NCBI GenBank assembly: GCA_037903475.1
Contig: JBAJFG010000002.1
Coordinates: 1,984,001-2,048,000, forward strand
Source of the DNA: Ancylostoma caninum
Taxonomy: Eukaryota > Nematoda > Chromadorea > Rhabditida > Ancylostomatidae
Direction: 5' to 3'
DNA length: 64,000 nt
Shown: one piece after another, positions 24,201 through 36,247 of the stretch
Numbering within the stretch: position 1 is the first letter of the stretch
Layout: each line of letters opens with the position of its first letter
Notes under the pieces: model-generated
Databases searched by the model: none
Seen by the model: the letters and a program-made list of their open reading frames with translations, nothing else
Told to the model about the DNA's origin: nothing
Position numbers and translations under genes: made by a program

Positions 24201-25494
24201 ATGTGCACGACACATGTATTCAGGCATTGTGTGCTGACGGGAAAAGAGGCGCAGTCCAGAAAGGAGGCTTGTTCGGTTCTGTCGCAGAAGGAGAGAGTGT
24301 TCCTGGGATTTGGTGTGACCATGTTCGTCATTCTGTGCTTCGCCTTGATAATCATTTGCCAGAGAAACAGGAGGTACGATTTCTACCTTTTCTTCAGGGC
24401 TGCCATGACTGCATGCTGCTGAGTTTTACATTTTCTGGGAAGCCTCCACTGTTCCCAGCAGAACACTCTCACTGAAAACATCAGGAATACGATTCCTTTC
24501 GCTTACCATGAGATCAATTGATGCTGTGCTAGCCGAGATGAAGAACACGTAAAGAAATGTATCCAAATCAAAAAAAAATATCGAATACAAACATCTTTAC
24601 CCATATTAGAACATCTTTCACCCAGAACTACTGTTTCAGTAGAATCAGCTGTGTTCCAAACCTTTTCCATCACTTGAAACCACTGAGTTAAAGCTAGTCG
24701 AGAAGAATCCATGCAGTGTTTTCGGGATTATCATTGACTCCTGATAAACATGAGGAGATGCAGCGAGCTCAGCGGAAAAAGCAGAACTACCAGATCGGGA
24801 CTTTTACAGCTGACTCCCCAGAACTGACTTAGTTTCGACCGAGGAGGCATTTTTATTCATACAGGCAATCTTCCTGCACTTTTTTTTTCGAGAAAGTCGG
24901 AAACCTCAGAAGCGGCGTACGTAGTTTCGTTTACATTTATCGAATGATTGAAACATTTTGAAATGTGCTGACATGCTAGTTTTTTTTTCTTGCGGTTACT
25001 GTTCTTGTGTTCAACGCTCCCTTGTTTGCGAAAAGTAAATGAATGTAGCGTGTCCCCCCCTGCTCTCCTCAGCTACGTTTCTGCATGAATATGCACAGTT
25101 CCTGCTCGACCTCCCCTCTGACTTGTCGGTTCCCTCAATGCAGTTTGTTCTTGTGGCGCCTGACTGAAGGATTCCAAAGGAGAGTTCGGATCTGCTCATA
25201 AGCCACCCACTACGCGTGCTTCTGAAAATTTTGATACGAGGTTACTGTTTACAGGCTGGAGTACAAGTACACTCGACTGGTTGAATCGCGGAACGGAGAA
25301 CTGCCTACCGCGGAGACGTGCGGCCTAGAAGATGATGAAGATGACGAGGTATTACTTGCGTCTCCTGAAATTGAGTCAGAAGTGGACCATGTTGCTTTCA
25401 GGCCGCTGACAGGGTGATATTCGCAAAGGGCAAACGGAAAATCTTTGGTGGTCGCGACACAGAGGCGTTCGTTCCCTTGGAGAACGAGGACTGA
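9247..25494 (+). CDS. ELAPOR1: ELAPOR1/2 (EIG121/KIAA1324) family transmembrane protein, 23 exons
   Basis: This is a type I membrane protein of the endosome-lysosome associated apoptosis and autophagy regulator family. Exons: 9247(or 9297)-9469, 10385-10450, 10668-10806, 11709-11891, 12166-12269, 12347-12436, 14625-14771, 14845-14996, 17037-17148, 17319-17426, 18218-18334, 18394-18515, 18571-18680, 18995-19205, 19262-19455, 19514-19655, 19736-19830, 21738-22017, 22080-22154, 22273-22361, 24224-24373, 25255-25348, 25402-25494. All junctions are GT-AG and phase-consistent, giving 1031 residues, close to the ~1013 of human ELAPOR1. It shows a hydrophobic N-terminus, CxxC cysteine-rich repeats (about 269-320, 368-440 and 600-660), an MRH-like region (about 660-900) with CPDGTCDGC, one membrane span (about 945-966) and an acidic tail with LEYKYTRLV. 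The 5' end is uncertain: TTTCAG at 9291-9296 may mark an upstream exon or trans-splice site. Confidence 0.9.
12602..13840 (+). mobile_element. Mariner element in ELAPOR-like intron 6
   Basis: Terminal inverted repeats begin TTGGGTTGATGAAAAAGTTC on the left and mirror it at the right end with one mismatch in the first 22 bases. TA is duplicated at 12600-12601 and 13841-13842. The length of 1239 bp is typical of a full mariner. It lies in the same orientation as the host gene, inside the intron between 12436 and 14625. Confidence 0.93.
12752..13779 (+). pseudogene. Decayed mariner transposase
   Basis: Fragments of a mariner transposase appear in order across different frames. There is a helix-turn-helix-like N-terminal region with SGRASTVNDDD near 12940, a block near 13200-13260 resembling the region after the first catalytic D, and YSPDLALSERHLF near 13550-13590, equivalent to the third catalytic motif YSPDLAPSDYHLF. 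Stops and frameshifts separate the blocks, so no intact enzyme is encoded. Confidence 0.85.
15127..15900 (+). other. Two G-tract clusters in ELAPOR-like intron 8
   Basis: 15135-15195 carries several runs of four to nine G separated by short spacers. 15848-15900 carries further runs, including one of twelve or more. On the coding strand of the intron these could form G-quadruplexes. The flanking intron is otherwise AT-rich and contains no exon of the family. Confidence 0.6.
19831..21737. other. Large ELAPOR-like intron 17 with GCGGAA-type repeats
   Basis: This 1.9-kb intron contains repeated short motifs around TTCCGCGGA in both orientations between about 20020 and 20830. It also has a pair of inverted 12-mers, CTATTGGGGCAT near 20067 and ATGCCCCAATAG near 20348. 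The motifs suggest an old inverted-repeat element, but no termini or target duplication were found. An open frame at 19949-20194 has no recognised domain. Confidence 0.4.
22704..23569. mobile_element. Mariner-type element, 866 bp, in ELAPOR-like intron 20
   Basis: The ends are TTAGGTTGATGCAAAAGGAA on the left and its near-perfect inverse on the right (TTAGGTTGACGCAAAAGAAA), each followed by ATGGCGC. TA flanks both sides (22702-22703 and 23570-23571). TTAGGTTG(G/A)TGCAAAAG is the mariner terminal signature. At 866 bp and without a recognisable transposase, it is an internally deleted or strongly decayed copy. Confidence 0.88.
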
Positions 25495-25918
25495 GTGCGC
25501 CAGCGACTCTTCGATTCTTGCCTTGTTTTGCCTCTGTCCGCACAGCACAGTACTAAGCCCTCGAGGCGTCGTCGTTCGCCTCGTGAGATCGAGTTCAAAC
25601 CGTACACTTGTGTATTCGATTTTCTATAGCGGGCTTTCTTTCTGCTTCTTTTCTGGGTCCTTTAGTCCCGCCATGGTTTCCCAGAACCGTGATTCGCGCT
25701 AACCATTCCCCAAAGTCCGTCTATGTCAAGGCCAATTTTTCATGTTGACTCTTAGCAATTGCGAAATGTAGAAATAGCCATGATAGTGAAGCTTGTCTGA
25801 ACGCGGGTCCAACGATCTCCAAGCCAAACTGTCCCGCGTGCGAAACGATTCCTTCCTGTTACTGCTAATGTTCCCAGTGTAAATACTTCCCGATGCATAT
25901 CGCCCATTCAATATCATA

Positions 25919-25944
25919 TTTAATCTTCATTTGGGTACAATAAA
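25919..25944. terminator. Back-to-back polyadenylation signals of convergent genes
   Basis: AATAAA lies at 25939-25944 on the plus strand, 445 bp after the ELAPOR-like stop. TTTAAT at 25919-25924 reads ATTAAA on the minus strand, 117 bp after the channel stop. If both are used, the two transcripts overlap at their 3' ends. This is a signal-based guess only. Confidence 0.4.
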
Positions 25945-26040
25945 ATTTTTCAAAAATCGCTAGACACTGTGTTCACAGTAGGCACGTGGCTGTCGATGCT
26001 AAACCCGTAGAGGACATCAGGAGCTGGCAAAGGAGTGTCG

Positions 26041-29000
26041 TCATAGTTTCATTCTCGAAGTACTCGACAAGTAATAGCCCCAGTAGCCCACATTGAACAT
26101 GGCGAATGCCTGAAAAACTTCGTGATATGGTCAATCCTACGGTTTTTCGCTCATCCGCCTGATTCGAAAGGATGTGCTTGTTTGGCTAAGTTTCTTGTAA
26201 GGAGACCTACCACAGGGAATCCGATACTCGCCGCTTTGTCAATCGAGGCACCCAACTCGCTGCCCTTTGATCTGCGCGTCGTGATTTCAGTAACGCTCCT
26301 AAAGCGAACGATTGTAAGACGCATATCCGAGGTGTTGTGTCTGGCAAGAGTTTCTATACTTTTCTCCAACATCCAGCTTCCAATAAAGGCAATTGCCCGA
26401 GATTTTTTTTACGATTAATCGAGAAAATGTCAGTAATTTTTGGGACAGAATGCATCATCGGAAGGGTGTGCAATCACATATCCACGGTTATGGTTGCTCA
26501 TGAGTGGCAGCTGGGTATAGAAATTTCTAATGTGCGTAAAAATGTTGATGTGTGCCAAGTAAAACGCAAATTTGGGCATGTTAACACATTTACCATCGGA
26601 AATCTCAATGATTTCATGAGTGTTAGATGAGTGACAAATTGGGAGTGTAACCACCACATGGTCATGGTGAACTCCATAAAGAATACGCCCCCGTAAGAAT
26701 ACTGTTTCGAAACAGGGTAAGCGTATGATTTTCGAACATGCGGTCCAACACCGAAGTCTGGACCCAAACTAATATAACACTGAATTCCTTGATTCAAAGA
26801 GAAAAATCCTTTTGAAATGACCTTATGGGAGCTCACAAACCAGATGAGGATGAAATGCAAGGCATTCCAAATTTATCATGTTCGTGTTGGCTTTGACTTC
26901 TCCGACGAAGACCACAGCTCAAGCAAAGTGAGAAGAATGCTCACCTTCGGATAGCTGAGCAGTTCCCATTCGAGGTGGGCAGCGACATTCCAGAACCTCT
27001 GAGACGCTGATCGTCCATCTTGTCGTTGTACGCCACTATCGCCAGCTCGATCAATGAGAAGAAGATGAATCTGAGAAGGCACACATAAAAGACGCAAGAA
27101 CATAGGAGACTTCAGTGGGATGGACCCGCTCGCATGCACCACGACAGCTGTGCACTAAGATATTCTGCGCTTATTCCATTGAGCTATCGCTCTTCTCGTT
27201 TACAATTCAGACCTGTCCAAATAACTGGTACGACACGTGCGAACGGGCACATTTTACTGAAGTGTCCTGTAGTTACGAAATAACTGAGTTCTCAGCAACT
27301 TACTTCACAGATAAGAGTTAAAAAGAGTAAACACGTACTTACCCCACACAGCTGAACATCCAGATGTCGATGGCTTTCACATAGGACGCCTAAACATGTT
27401 CTTACAGTGGGCGTCAATGCATGAAGAATTTGCGGACATGAGCGTGTACAGCAGCGCGACCGCGCCGAATCGCTTTCATGCGCTGCCGAAACGACGTGAA
27501 ATTTATTTATTTATTTACTTATTTACCATTTATTTATATACTTATTTATTTATGGGTGATTACCGACAATGGCAACACGAGATAGCGATTCCAGCACGAG
27601 ACGTGGCTGCCCCGCTATAGATGCTCAAGTCCGCAAATTCGCCAGCTTCATCGACGCTCACTGTGTATCCAAAATGTTGTTGCAGTTTAGAATATGATTT
27701 CAAAAGACACTCATAATAGAATTCATATAATGAAATTTTTTTCAACTTCTATGACCAGTAGGATTCAGTTTGGAAATTCTTTTTCAAAAAACGATTTAAA
27801 AACAATTGAAAAAAATTAATCTGATATACCAGATTGTTCTGAGGTCCAAACAAGACCCTCCCATGAGTTCCCATGCTCCCAGAAATTTTCGCTTGCGGTT
27901 CAATCAAAAATGATTCGGTCACCTTGCCGCTATGATAACTCCAACCAGTTATTTTTCCAAAAAGCTTTCGGTGTTCCTCTAACATTCAAGCCAAAACGCT
28001 GATTTGTCACTCTTTTTTCGCGAAAGCAGAAACCGATGAGATCGCTTCTTAATGATCCAGATTTCATTGTTTAGAGTAATTTCTCCTTCTTCAGACATTT
28101 TAATTCACCAAGAGCACTTCCTGCTCCGCCGAATCATGTGGAAGCATTTCCAATTTACTCTTCCGGTCCAGAGATCATGTTCAGTGGGGCTAGCGCAACA
28201 GCATTGCTAAGACCGCTGATAGTGAAACTAGCGCTCCTGATGTTGCTTGAACAGTAACACGATAGAAGTGGGGCTTCATCATGCGCGGGTCCAGAAAGTT
28301 GATTTTATTATAGCTGTACAAGTTTTTACCTTTAGGAAAGGCCACTAGCATAACACCCAGAATAATCACTCATTTAAACCTCGTGAGGTCAGAAAACATT
28401 CAAGTTACTTCATTTAAAAGAGTGAGAAAAATTTGCATGGTAAGTCGTCACATTTTGATGTTCAAATCATATTATGAATGTCATTTACTCTAGCATCCCA
28501 TTCACAGCATTCCACCAGTGTCTATTCTTCCCATTTTCCTTTCATTCATTTGTTCCTACATTTATTTCTGTTTGAAATTAGTCCGCAGTTTCCAACGTAA
28601 CCCCCGAACCTTTGGAAGAGACTTCACGATGTTTCCGAATTGAAACGTAAGTGCCATCAGCGACGAGACCGAGAGAGTTATCCTTGCCGGCAGAGCACGA
28701 GTGTCCATCCAGAATGCGATCCACGAGATGAACACCGAGACGTACGTGGGCAAATACATCTGAACGAGTACGGGATTGGAGATCACATGTGAAATTCCAC
28801 TTGAACAACAAACCTGTAAAATATAGAAACCATAGAGTCGCTCAAAATGTATGGATACGGCAAGTCGATGCCAAAGACCGGCAGTGTACGTCTGAAAAGG
28901 TGGTTTATGGAGAGTGCAAAGAAATGATTTGGGAATTTTTGCAACAGAAAATAAACCAAAGCGAATTTATGTACGAAGAAGAAATGAAATTCAATGGATC

Positions 29001-32000
29001 CAATAGAAGAAATGCTATTTCTGCCAATGTTTCTCGCTCGAAAACTATTATGTCTTCTCAATTTGGCCTCGACGACCAGCATGTGCACAAAGTTGAGCCC
29101 TACAACCCTTCAAGACTCGATACCAGTAATTACAGCTCAGAGCATTGAAAATGGCTGATCCCTTAGCTGTATGAACATTGTTTTAATTATTCGAGTTCAA
29201 AATTAATCTTACAATAGGTTTGCGCTCGAAATTCCTGTATTTTCAAAGTGATGAAGCCATTATTTGTTTTTTCCAAACCTCTTCCCCCACCGCACTCAGC
29301 CAAAGAACCATCGACGTCATTATTTGCTTATCACGCAGTATCTTCTCATCATTCAAGATGTAATTGGTTTTCATGTAACCATTTCCAAATGGTGTTCTTT
29401 TTTCTTTCAGAAACAGAACTATCACGCATCTCAGGAATTGACATAGTAACAATGAGTAATCAATGTCTCATCTGAGGCTCATTTGCAGGATAGAAATGCT
29501 CGTACAGACCTTGCTCATGAAAGAGGATAGGGTAAAATCAAGAAAGAACAGACCCGAGATTCACCAGAATCTGCGTAACGGTACGGATAACAGAATGCTC
29601 ATAAATGATCTGATTACGGGTGGGTATCCTACGGATGACGGCTAAACTGATAAACAGATGCGGTGATTCCGCTCACCCCCTGGTCTACATGTTTAGTGTG
29701 AGAATGTGGAAAAACGCTCAGTTAGCTCAGATAAAATGCAATTTTGAGAGGATATAAAGATAAGTGGAAAGCTTTCCGGGAAATAGAAATAGGACTAAGG
29801 TCCGGAAATGTTCTGAACACATGGAATGGATGCTCCAAAACCCTACCAAAACATTTTATGTTTTGACGCCATCCTTTCTATGCGACCATTTCCACGTATC
29901 GATTTTTGATGAAGAAACCAGCAAACACCTACGATAGGAGGGACCCTCTCCACATTCCCTTAATTTTGCCAACGACTAGGAACCGCCTAATATTGCTGAT
30001 GAATCACCTCGGTTACAGCTCCATAACTCATGTTGGACATCCTAAAATCAGGTAGATTGTAATCCTTCTTCACCGTGCTAACTGGAGACCACTCGAGCCA
30101 CCGGAGGGAGACCTTAACATTGAATATGGCACATACAGCTTATTAATCAAAACACAACACTCACTAGTACACTGGAATGGTTAGCCATAAAGTTTGGCAG
30201 AGTGTCTTAATCATTTCTCAACACTTCCCACTGGGCTTACCTCGGCTGAGTTGTACGAGTAGCTTTCGAGCAGCAGCGTGCACTTGATACTGTCGAGAGG
30301 AAACGTTCGCAGATCCATTTGACATGGTGCTGAACGAGTGTCGAAGGTCAAATTGACTTCACAAAAACACATGACACAAATCATATTCACTTGTTCATTC
30401 TAGTGGATCCTTCCCTTCCCCATTTTTAAGGGAAATTGATTTGCATAAGTACAGTCAAGTCCAAAACTGTTCATATACGTATCGAAGTAAAATTACTCCA
30501 TCCTTCTAAATGCTGCAGAAGAAAAGGCTGTCATAAATTTTTTCAATGATCCCCTATGAGAATTGCTGGGAAATGGTCACGGAAGCCAAAGCAACCTCGG
30601 TTTGTACCAGTATACCGCGTCAATGGAAAGTAGAACGAAGCAAACACGTCCTACCACTCTTACAAAAATTACCCAGTCACTTCAGCCGACTCGTAAAAGG
30701 CGTCGGACATCTCTCACAGCCTTCAAGCGGCAACAAATTTCCTTCAAAATGAGGATTCCTCTGTTTTCTAGGGTTTTCGAAGCATATCGCTGTTTTCGTT
30801 AGAATTCTAACTACGCAAGAAATTCTTGAAAACGAATCCTGTGGTGAGGTGCTGGCTTTGGAGGCATTTCCCATGGAGCTTTCCGGTTCTGTGACGAGGA
30901 GGAATTACCGCTGTACATGATGTGCATTGTAGGAAGCACAGATAACTTCTCGGGAAATACCTGTCGACACAATTCTGAGCCTTGATCTGCAGTACTTCGT
31001 TCACAGCTATTTCGCTCCGACTATCTTTCACCTGACACAGCTCTATTAAGTGGAAGCTTTCGTTTGAAACGGGTGGTCGTCTAGCAGAGCTGCTTCTCAA
31101 CCCTAGTGTTGCTAGACCTTGCAGCCTGCATTTAGCCACCTGCGCAGTCTTGACGAAAGCTGATTATGTTCTCGAACTGCGTTGTACTCAGAGGGCATGT
31201 CAGTGACACACAAGTATTCCTGCCGCTGTTGCATGCGGAAATTTGACGCGAATTCCGCTTCGCTAAGCTACAACCACCTTTCTTGAGAGAGGTCTGGAGG
31301 AACTATCCAAACACTCCCTTCTGGTGAATGTAGAACTTTCGCGAGAGAGATATCACGACTGTGAAACACTCCATTTGCACAAAACTGCCTCTTAAAAATG
31401 TATTTGCGACCATATGAATGCATGTACCATGGGACAGTTTTGAATAAAGTAAATTCTGCAGTACTTTCCCCATAGGATTAAAGAGCAAAAGTCAACAATG
31501 GAAAAGATAAAATACGATTTGAACACACCTTCAGAGCGAACTCGATAGTTCAGCCAGACAGTTCCATTCGGGAAAATCATGAGGAGGATGTTGGGTTTAG
31601 GAGAGTCGTGGACCTGAAAGCAGGAATGATGGAAATATTGGTCGTTTTTATGAGAGAAACGTTTTCGATCCCAAAGTGACAGCGATACGGGTAATTAGTC
31701 GCGCCACCTCTCCATGTATTTGTACCATGGAACTTCCATGTTTCTGAAGAAAATTTCTCGTTTTCCTCCAAAAGCATACTAAGTGAAGCTCGGTGTCCTT
31801 TTACAGATTTGTCTTCTTTATTTCTGTGCCTAAATTTCATTTATCTGTAGCATACATGGAAAATTTTCTCTTTTGATCCGAGATAAATCTCCTTTTAAAA
31901 AAATCGGTTAGATTTTCCTCCTTTCTTCCTTACCTTTCAAAAGCATCGCGATAAATGGTCACCGAAAAACTCAGGAGAGCAGAACTCTGAGTCGCTCCAC

Positions 32001-35000
32001 CAACGTTGCATTATCCACAAAAAGGAGCACCAAGATGATGCTTTGATGTTTGGCACAATTAGGTTTAATTCAGCAGCACTATCCATTCAGGTTTGGGTTA
32101 GGGATCGAACTTTCCGTGCATGTTGCATTGCCTTCAAAATTCCTCCGTTCATTCTACTCGGAGCTTTAGAATGTGCTAAAAAATTCATTCCTAGAAGGAT
32201 CTAGACGTCAAACACCTGTTTATGATCGCTCTTCAGTGGGAAGAACCCTATGAAAACCCTGCACATCAATCACGCTAACCTAAAGCGCCTACAACATGGG
32301 TATCTATAGTAGCTGAGCTCTTTTTTTGTAAGGTCCACAACTTGAATACCGGGAGAAGTCTTGAGGTGAGTGGGAGCAATACAAGATTCCATGTAGAAGC
32401 AATCGCTCCCAGATGAACGCTTGCTAAATGTCTCCATTAAATTTCAAAATTATGTTTTCCTTCTGCGGCTACATCCGCCAAATTCGTAGTAAGAGTGGCG
32501 ATTCCTGTTCATTTCAGCGTCAACTACTCCACTGAGAAACCTCTATTCGCTCTATTTTTTTTTATATTGGTCCCGGTTATATTTTATAAATCTACAAACT
32601 AACTCTACAAACGTCTATAATATATTGGGTGGTAAATCTAAAATGCGCGCTGGAGTTTCGACGTCTTTATAAATGTATTGCCGAACTACTCTTGCCTAAC
32701 GTCTGGTATTAGGGGTTTTCACGGAGATTTTTTTGAAATACAGAATTCCAAATACTACTTCATACCTGGTTTTTAAAGAAATTTATGGGAAGAACGACGG
32801 AAATTTTCGAGTTTCCATTCTCTGTGCTTCATATCGTTAAAGAACGTAGAATTGCAGCGGAGCACCACCTCGAGTCATATAACGATTTAAGAGAATTTTT
32901 GCTATGTTATCCAACTAAAACCATGCGACAAAAACAATGCGACAGTCGACTACTCGAACGAACTTGGGTAACTGAGCCGAAATTGTGACCATCAATCGAT
33001 TCTTGAGGCCAGGACTTGCGCTATCAGGCGAGCACTCGCTTCCGTTGGTAAAGCTTTCCATGGCAGAGAAATGTTCCAAAACCGCGACGAAACCAAAAAT
33101 TGAATGACGCGCTATTTCAGGTCACAGCGCGACGACAACTCGAAGGAAATTTTTGGTTTCGTCGAAGGAGAGCGGTCACTCTTTTTGGAAGATATTAAAA
33201 GTTCAACAATACTAATCCTGGATAAAACTTGAACTGAGGTGTTGTAGCTTTGCTTTAGGAGAATATTTTATTCAATGCAAAAACGAGCATTTCAAATTTA
33301 CCATCCTAATACATCTAAGTATCTACAAATTGATCGGCTTCATCAGAACAACTTCAAATGCCGCTGTTCCGCATGCCAATGGCTTATGTCCGTATTCATA
33401 AACGTTCCCTGGGAGGTTTTGAGCTTCCCGCTCGCCCAGAGTGGACGAGTTTCTCAACCAATATATGGCACATGCCGCTGCCTTTACTGTCACCTTTACT
33501 CACTGGCTGGGACGAGCCGTGCTAATAAAATACCAGTCTGCTATACATAGAAGTGTTGGTAAATCATAAGTTTCTTGACTACGCGCACGAGTACCTGTTC
33601 TGGAAGCAAGCACACGCTAACCTTCGTTAATTTCGAGTTAACGACGCAAACGTTCGGGGACCACAATCGCGGTTCCATGTCGTGATCCAGCGAGAGATTC
33701 CTCCTACACGGATCCAAATGGTCGAACGCCAGCCTGCAACGGCGCAGTCAGTAAATTTGTTATTAATGAAAGTCACCATTTTCATGACTATTGTGTCAGA
33801 CATCCCAGCCGTCGTAAAAACTGAACAAAGCGGCTGCTGCTATTAAATGGAAAATGGGGCGGGAAGTTGCGAGAGCAGGGCTTTACCTACGATCCATCCA
33901 AATCGCGCTTATCCAGAAGTCCATGACGAACGTCCCACTGATGGCTGAGATGTCGGAAATGTCCTGTATCGTTATTTCCACCATCACTTCAACAGGAGCA
34001 GGTTCAGGCAGAGCATTCCTGCAATGTCGTTCGTATAGGGTCAGTGATTCCCATCTTCCCAAAGGATTCTACGCTGTGCTTGTATTGTTGCGGACCGTTA
34101 TACAGCCTCAAAAGATAATAGCGCCGAGTGAATTGCTATATTAGGGCTTGAAGTACCTCAGAAACAGGAGTAACTACTATTTATGACGAGCATTTTAAGA
34201 TGATTTTAACCAGATTCTTTCCTGATTAATTAGTAGCGTTTGGCGATTTTATGAAAATTCGTAAGTAGTCCCTTGAAAGAAAAGCCACAGCGTAGAGCGG
34301 CTCATCTTCATTGTTCAAAAATTCATTGTTCATAAGAGTGGCTGAAGTGTTGAGCGTTTCTGCGCTTTGCTTTTGTTACTGACATTCGAAAGCTGGCGGT
34401 GATGTTTCTCTTTTTCTTGAGGATGAACTTTGGTGTCTTCAATTTAATTCTCCCGCACTGTTGATAAAATAAGCCGCTGTGCTGCCCTATAAGATGTCAT
34501 GTTCCGAAAAAAAAACACATCTATGGCGGGTTCCATCCGTGTTTCTGGCAATAACTATACACTAGATAGGGCTAATATGAGGCAAATTCATCGTTGCTTG
34601 GTCAAATGCAATTGGCAGAAGATAAAAGAGCAGCAAAAGAGCAGCAATAAATTTAAGAGGACCGGATTTCTACTGTGGAAAGCATGGAAAAACAATAGCT
34701 AAGAGGTGTCATGATCCCAGAGTTTCACAGATATTTCTCCTTGAAGATGAAAAAACAATTTGGTAAGCATGCACTGTGTGAAACGAGGAAAAGAGAAACA
34801 ACAAACCTGCTGTAATTGTGCATGAGCACCTGCGCGATGTCCTGCGCTTTCGAACCCAGTTCTCCTGCTTTGCAGTCAGGTCGTTGCAATAGGTAGTGAG
34901 CTGAAATTGTAGACGGTTTAGAAAATACAAAAGAATAAGTCAAAGCAAGACAACCTTTGTTAGTAGCTGATGTTTGGACAATCATCGCCTCCAGTAGAAG

Positions 35001-35003
35001 TGT
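26041..35003 (-). CDS. Cys-loop ligand-gated anion channel, ACC/LGC-46-like, 13 exons
   Basis: This is a subunit of a pentameric ligand-gated chloride channel at the neuronal or muscle membrane. Exons, 5' to 3': 35003-34955, 34900-34807, 34018-33887, 33733-33622, 31613-31529, 30329-30241, 30112-30008, 28891-28814, 28759-28610, 27389-27343, 27070-26945, 26298-26211, 26109-26041 (TGA). All are phase-consistent, about 407 residues. Seen in order: [51 protein letters not shown]; the Cys-loop with C-x13-C (about 160-174); [15 protein letters not shown] into TM1; PAR before TM2, the anion-filter signature; TM2 with [14 protein letters not shown]3; a short ~45-residue cytoplasmic loop; and TM4 with [10 protein letters not shown]. 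The second cysteine pair typical of GluCl and glycine receptors is absent. WSPNVC and TFQFGN recall nematode acetylcholine-gated chloride channels; ligand is inferred. The start is open: Met at 34985, or an upstream exon such as 35239-35186. Confidence 0.92.
27501..27554. repeat. TTTA microsatellite in channel intron
   Basis: A degenerate TTTA tetranucleotide tract lies in the intron upstream of the TM3 exon pair. Confidence 0.85.
32757..33275 (+). repeat. Unnamed dispersed repeat, copy 1
   Basis: About 500 bp here matches 44563-45055 in order and orientation, and partly 38705-38990. Shared landmarks include AAAGAAATTTAT...GAAG at the start, GCAGCGGA(G/A)CA, GGTAACTGAGCCGAAATT, GTAAAGCTTT(C/A)C, GTGGCAGAG-like sequence and CTTGAACTGA(G/T)GTG at the end. 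It lies in the channel intron between 31613 and 33622. Frames are not conserved between copies, so it is not protein-coding. No inverted ends were found. Confidence 0.75.
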
Positions 35004-35402
35004 CTGAAAGCAACGACTTGGTCACAACGACACAGACCAAATTCACTGTAGTATCTATCTAGCGTTAGCCAACACTACACTCTGTATTCCAATGAAAGAT
35101 GGGTGTATAATGATCAATCTAGCGTTGCCAACAATAAGAAAAGTATAGACTCCTTAGATTAAGTGTTCAACTAAAGAAGGCTCACCATATAAATATGCTT
35201 ATGTGGCAGCCTAATACATTTCCCCCACAAACTTAACATTTCCAAATCAGTTCCCAATATCACTCTCTCTTGCGTTCCGTGTGTACCACCGCCCTGCTCA
35301 GGCAATCGTGGGGGTTGGCTGCAGGTGGAAATGGGTCCACTCCCAGTACATAAGGGTAAGTAAAGGAGGACCCCAAATTGCGGGATACTTACCCCTCACA
35401 TA

Positions 35403-36183
35403 CTCAGGTGGAAAAATTCCAGTAGATTACGGGTGCTTTCGAGCAGATTTCGCTTATTTTTCGCCGAAATATTTCCCGATTTCGCCCGAAAATTACACGT
35501 AAATCTCCGAAAAATAAGCGAAATCCACTGGAATTTACCCGAATTCCGCCCGAAAAATAAGCGAACTCTGCTGGAAAGTCGCGAAAATTGCTGCGACATC
35601 AACTGATGCGACAAGTTCCAGCCACGGTCGGCGGCCACCCAGCGTTGCGCCGCTGTGGGCCCAGAGCAAAATTGCTGCACTCCGTCAAATATTTCCGGGT
35701 GCAGGTGATATGATCGACCACCTTTGAGTACGATTCTGAAACGAGATCACTCATGCAGTACATCCAGTTGACGTGCTCCGTAGATTCCGCTGGTGAATAT
35801 TTCTCATGTTAGCATGGTATATTTATATGCTTCATATAAATTTACAAAGCTTTTTGGTAGTTATGATGAGTGAATTTTTTCGAATTTTTTGAGGCATAAA
35901 CCATTTCGGAAGGTGGAGAAGCAACGGCAATAATTAGTGAAAAACGAATTTACCAGAAAAATAAACGAAAAATACACGAAATCCACTGGAATTTACACGA
36001 ATTGCAGTTTCCAGTAGATTTCGCTTATTTTACGTGTAAATTCCAGTGGAATCCACTGGAATCGAGAAAAATTGCGAAATTCCAGTGGATTACGCTTATT
36101 TTACGGGTAATTGTTTCGGAAATAAATTTCCGAAACAAATACACGTAAAACAAGCGTAATCTACTGGAATTTTTCCACCTGAG
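35403..36183. mobile_element. TA-flanked element with CTCAGGTGG termini, copy 1
   Basis: Terminal inverted repeats of about 29 bp start CTCAGGTGGAAAAATTCCAG and are mirrored at the right end. TA flanks at 35401-35402 and 36184-36185, as in Tc1/mariner-derived MITEs. The interior is built from variants of one ~21-bp motif related to AAATAAGCGAAATCCACTGG in both orientations, giving many self-complementary segments. No transposase is present. It begins about 150 bp beyond the upstream candidate first exon of the channel gene. Confidence 0.88.
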
Positions 36184-36247
36184 TATAGTAGACGTCCCCC
36201 ACGTGCCCTGGCGGCTACTCCCGATGGGGTGCCGCTACTTCACACCT

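Noticed and set aside
27060..27110. VSYV-like peptide next to the TM3 exon of the channel
   Set aside because: It is out of phase with the following exon. The proper exon ([10 protein letters not shown]) was found at 27389-27343 with correct phase and splice sites.
28789..29148. 119-codon open frame on the plus strand
   Set aside because: It overlaps, antisense, the pre-TM1 exon of the channel and has no domain or splice support.
32627..32660. TATTGGGTGGTAAATCTAAA resembling a mariner end
   Set aside because: No inverted partner was found within a plausible distance, so it cannot be called an element.
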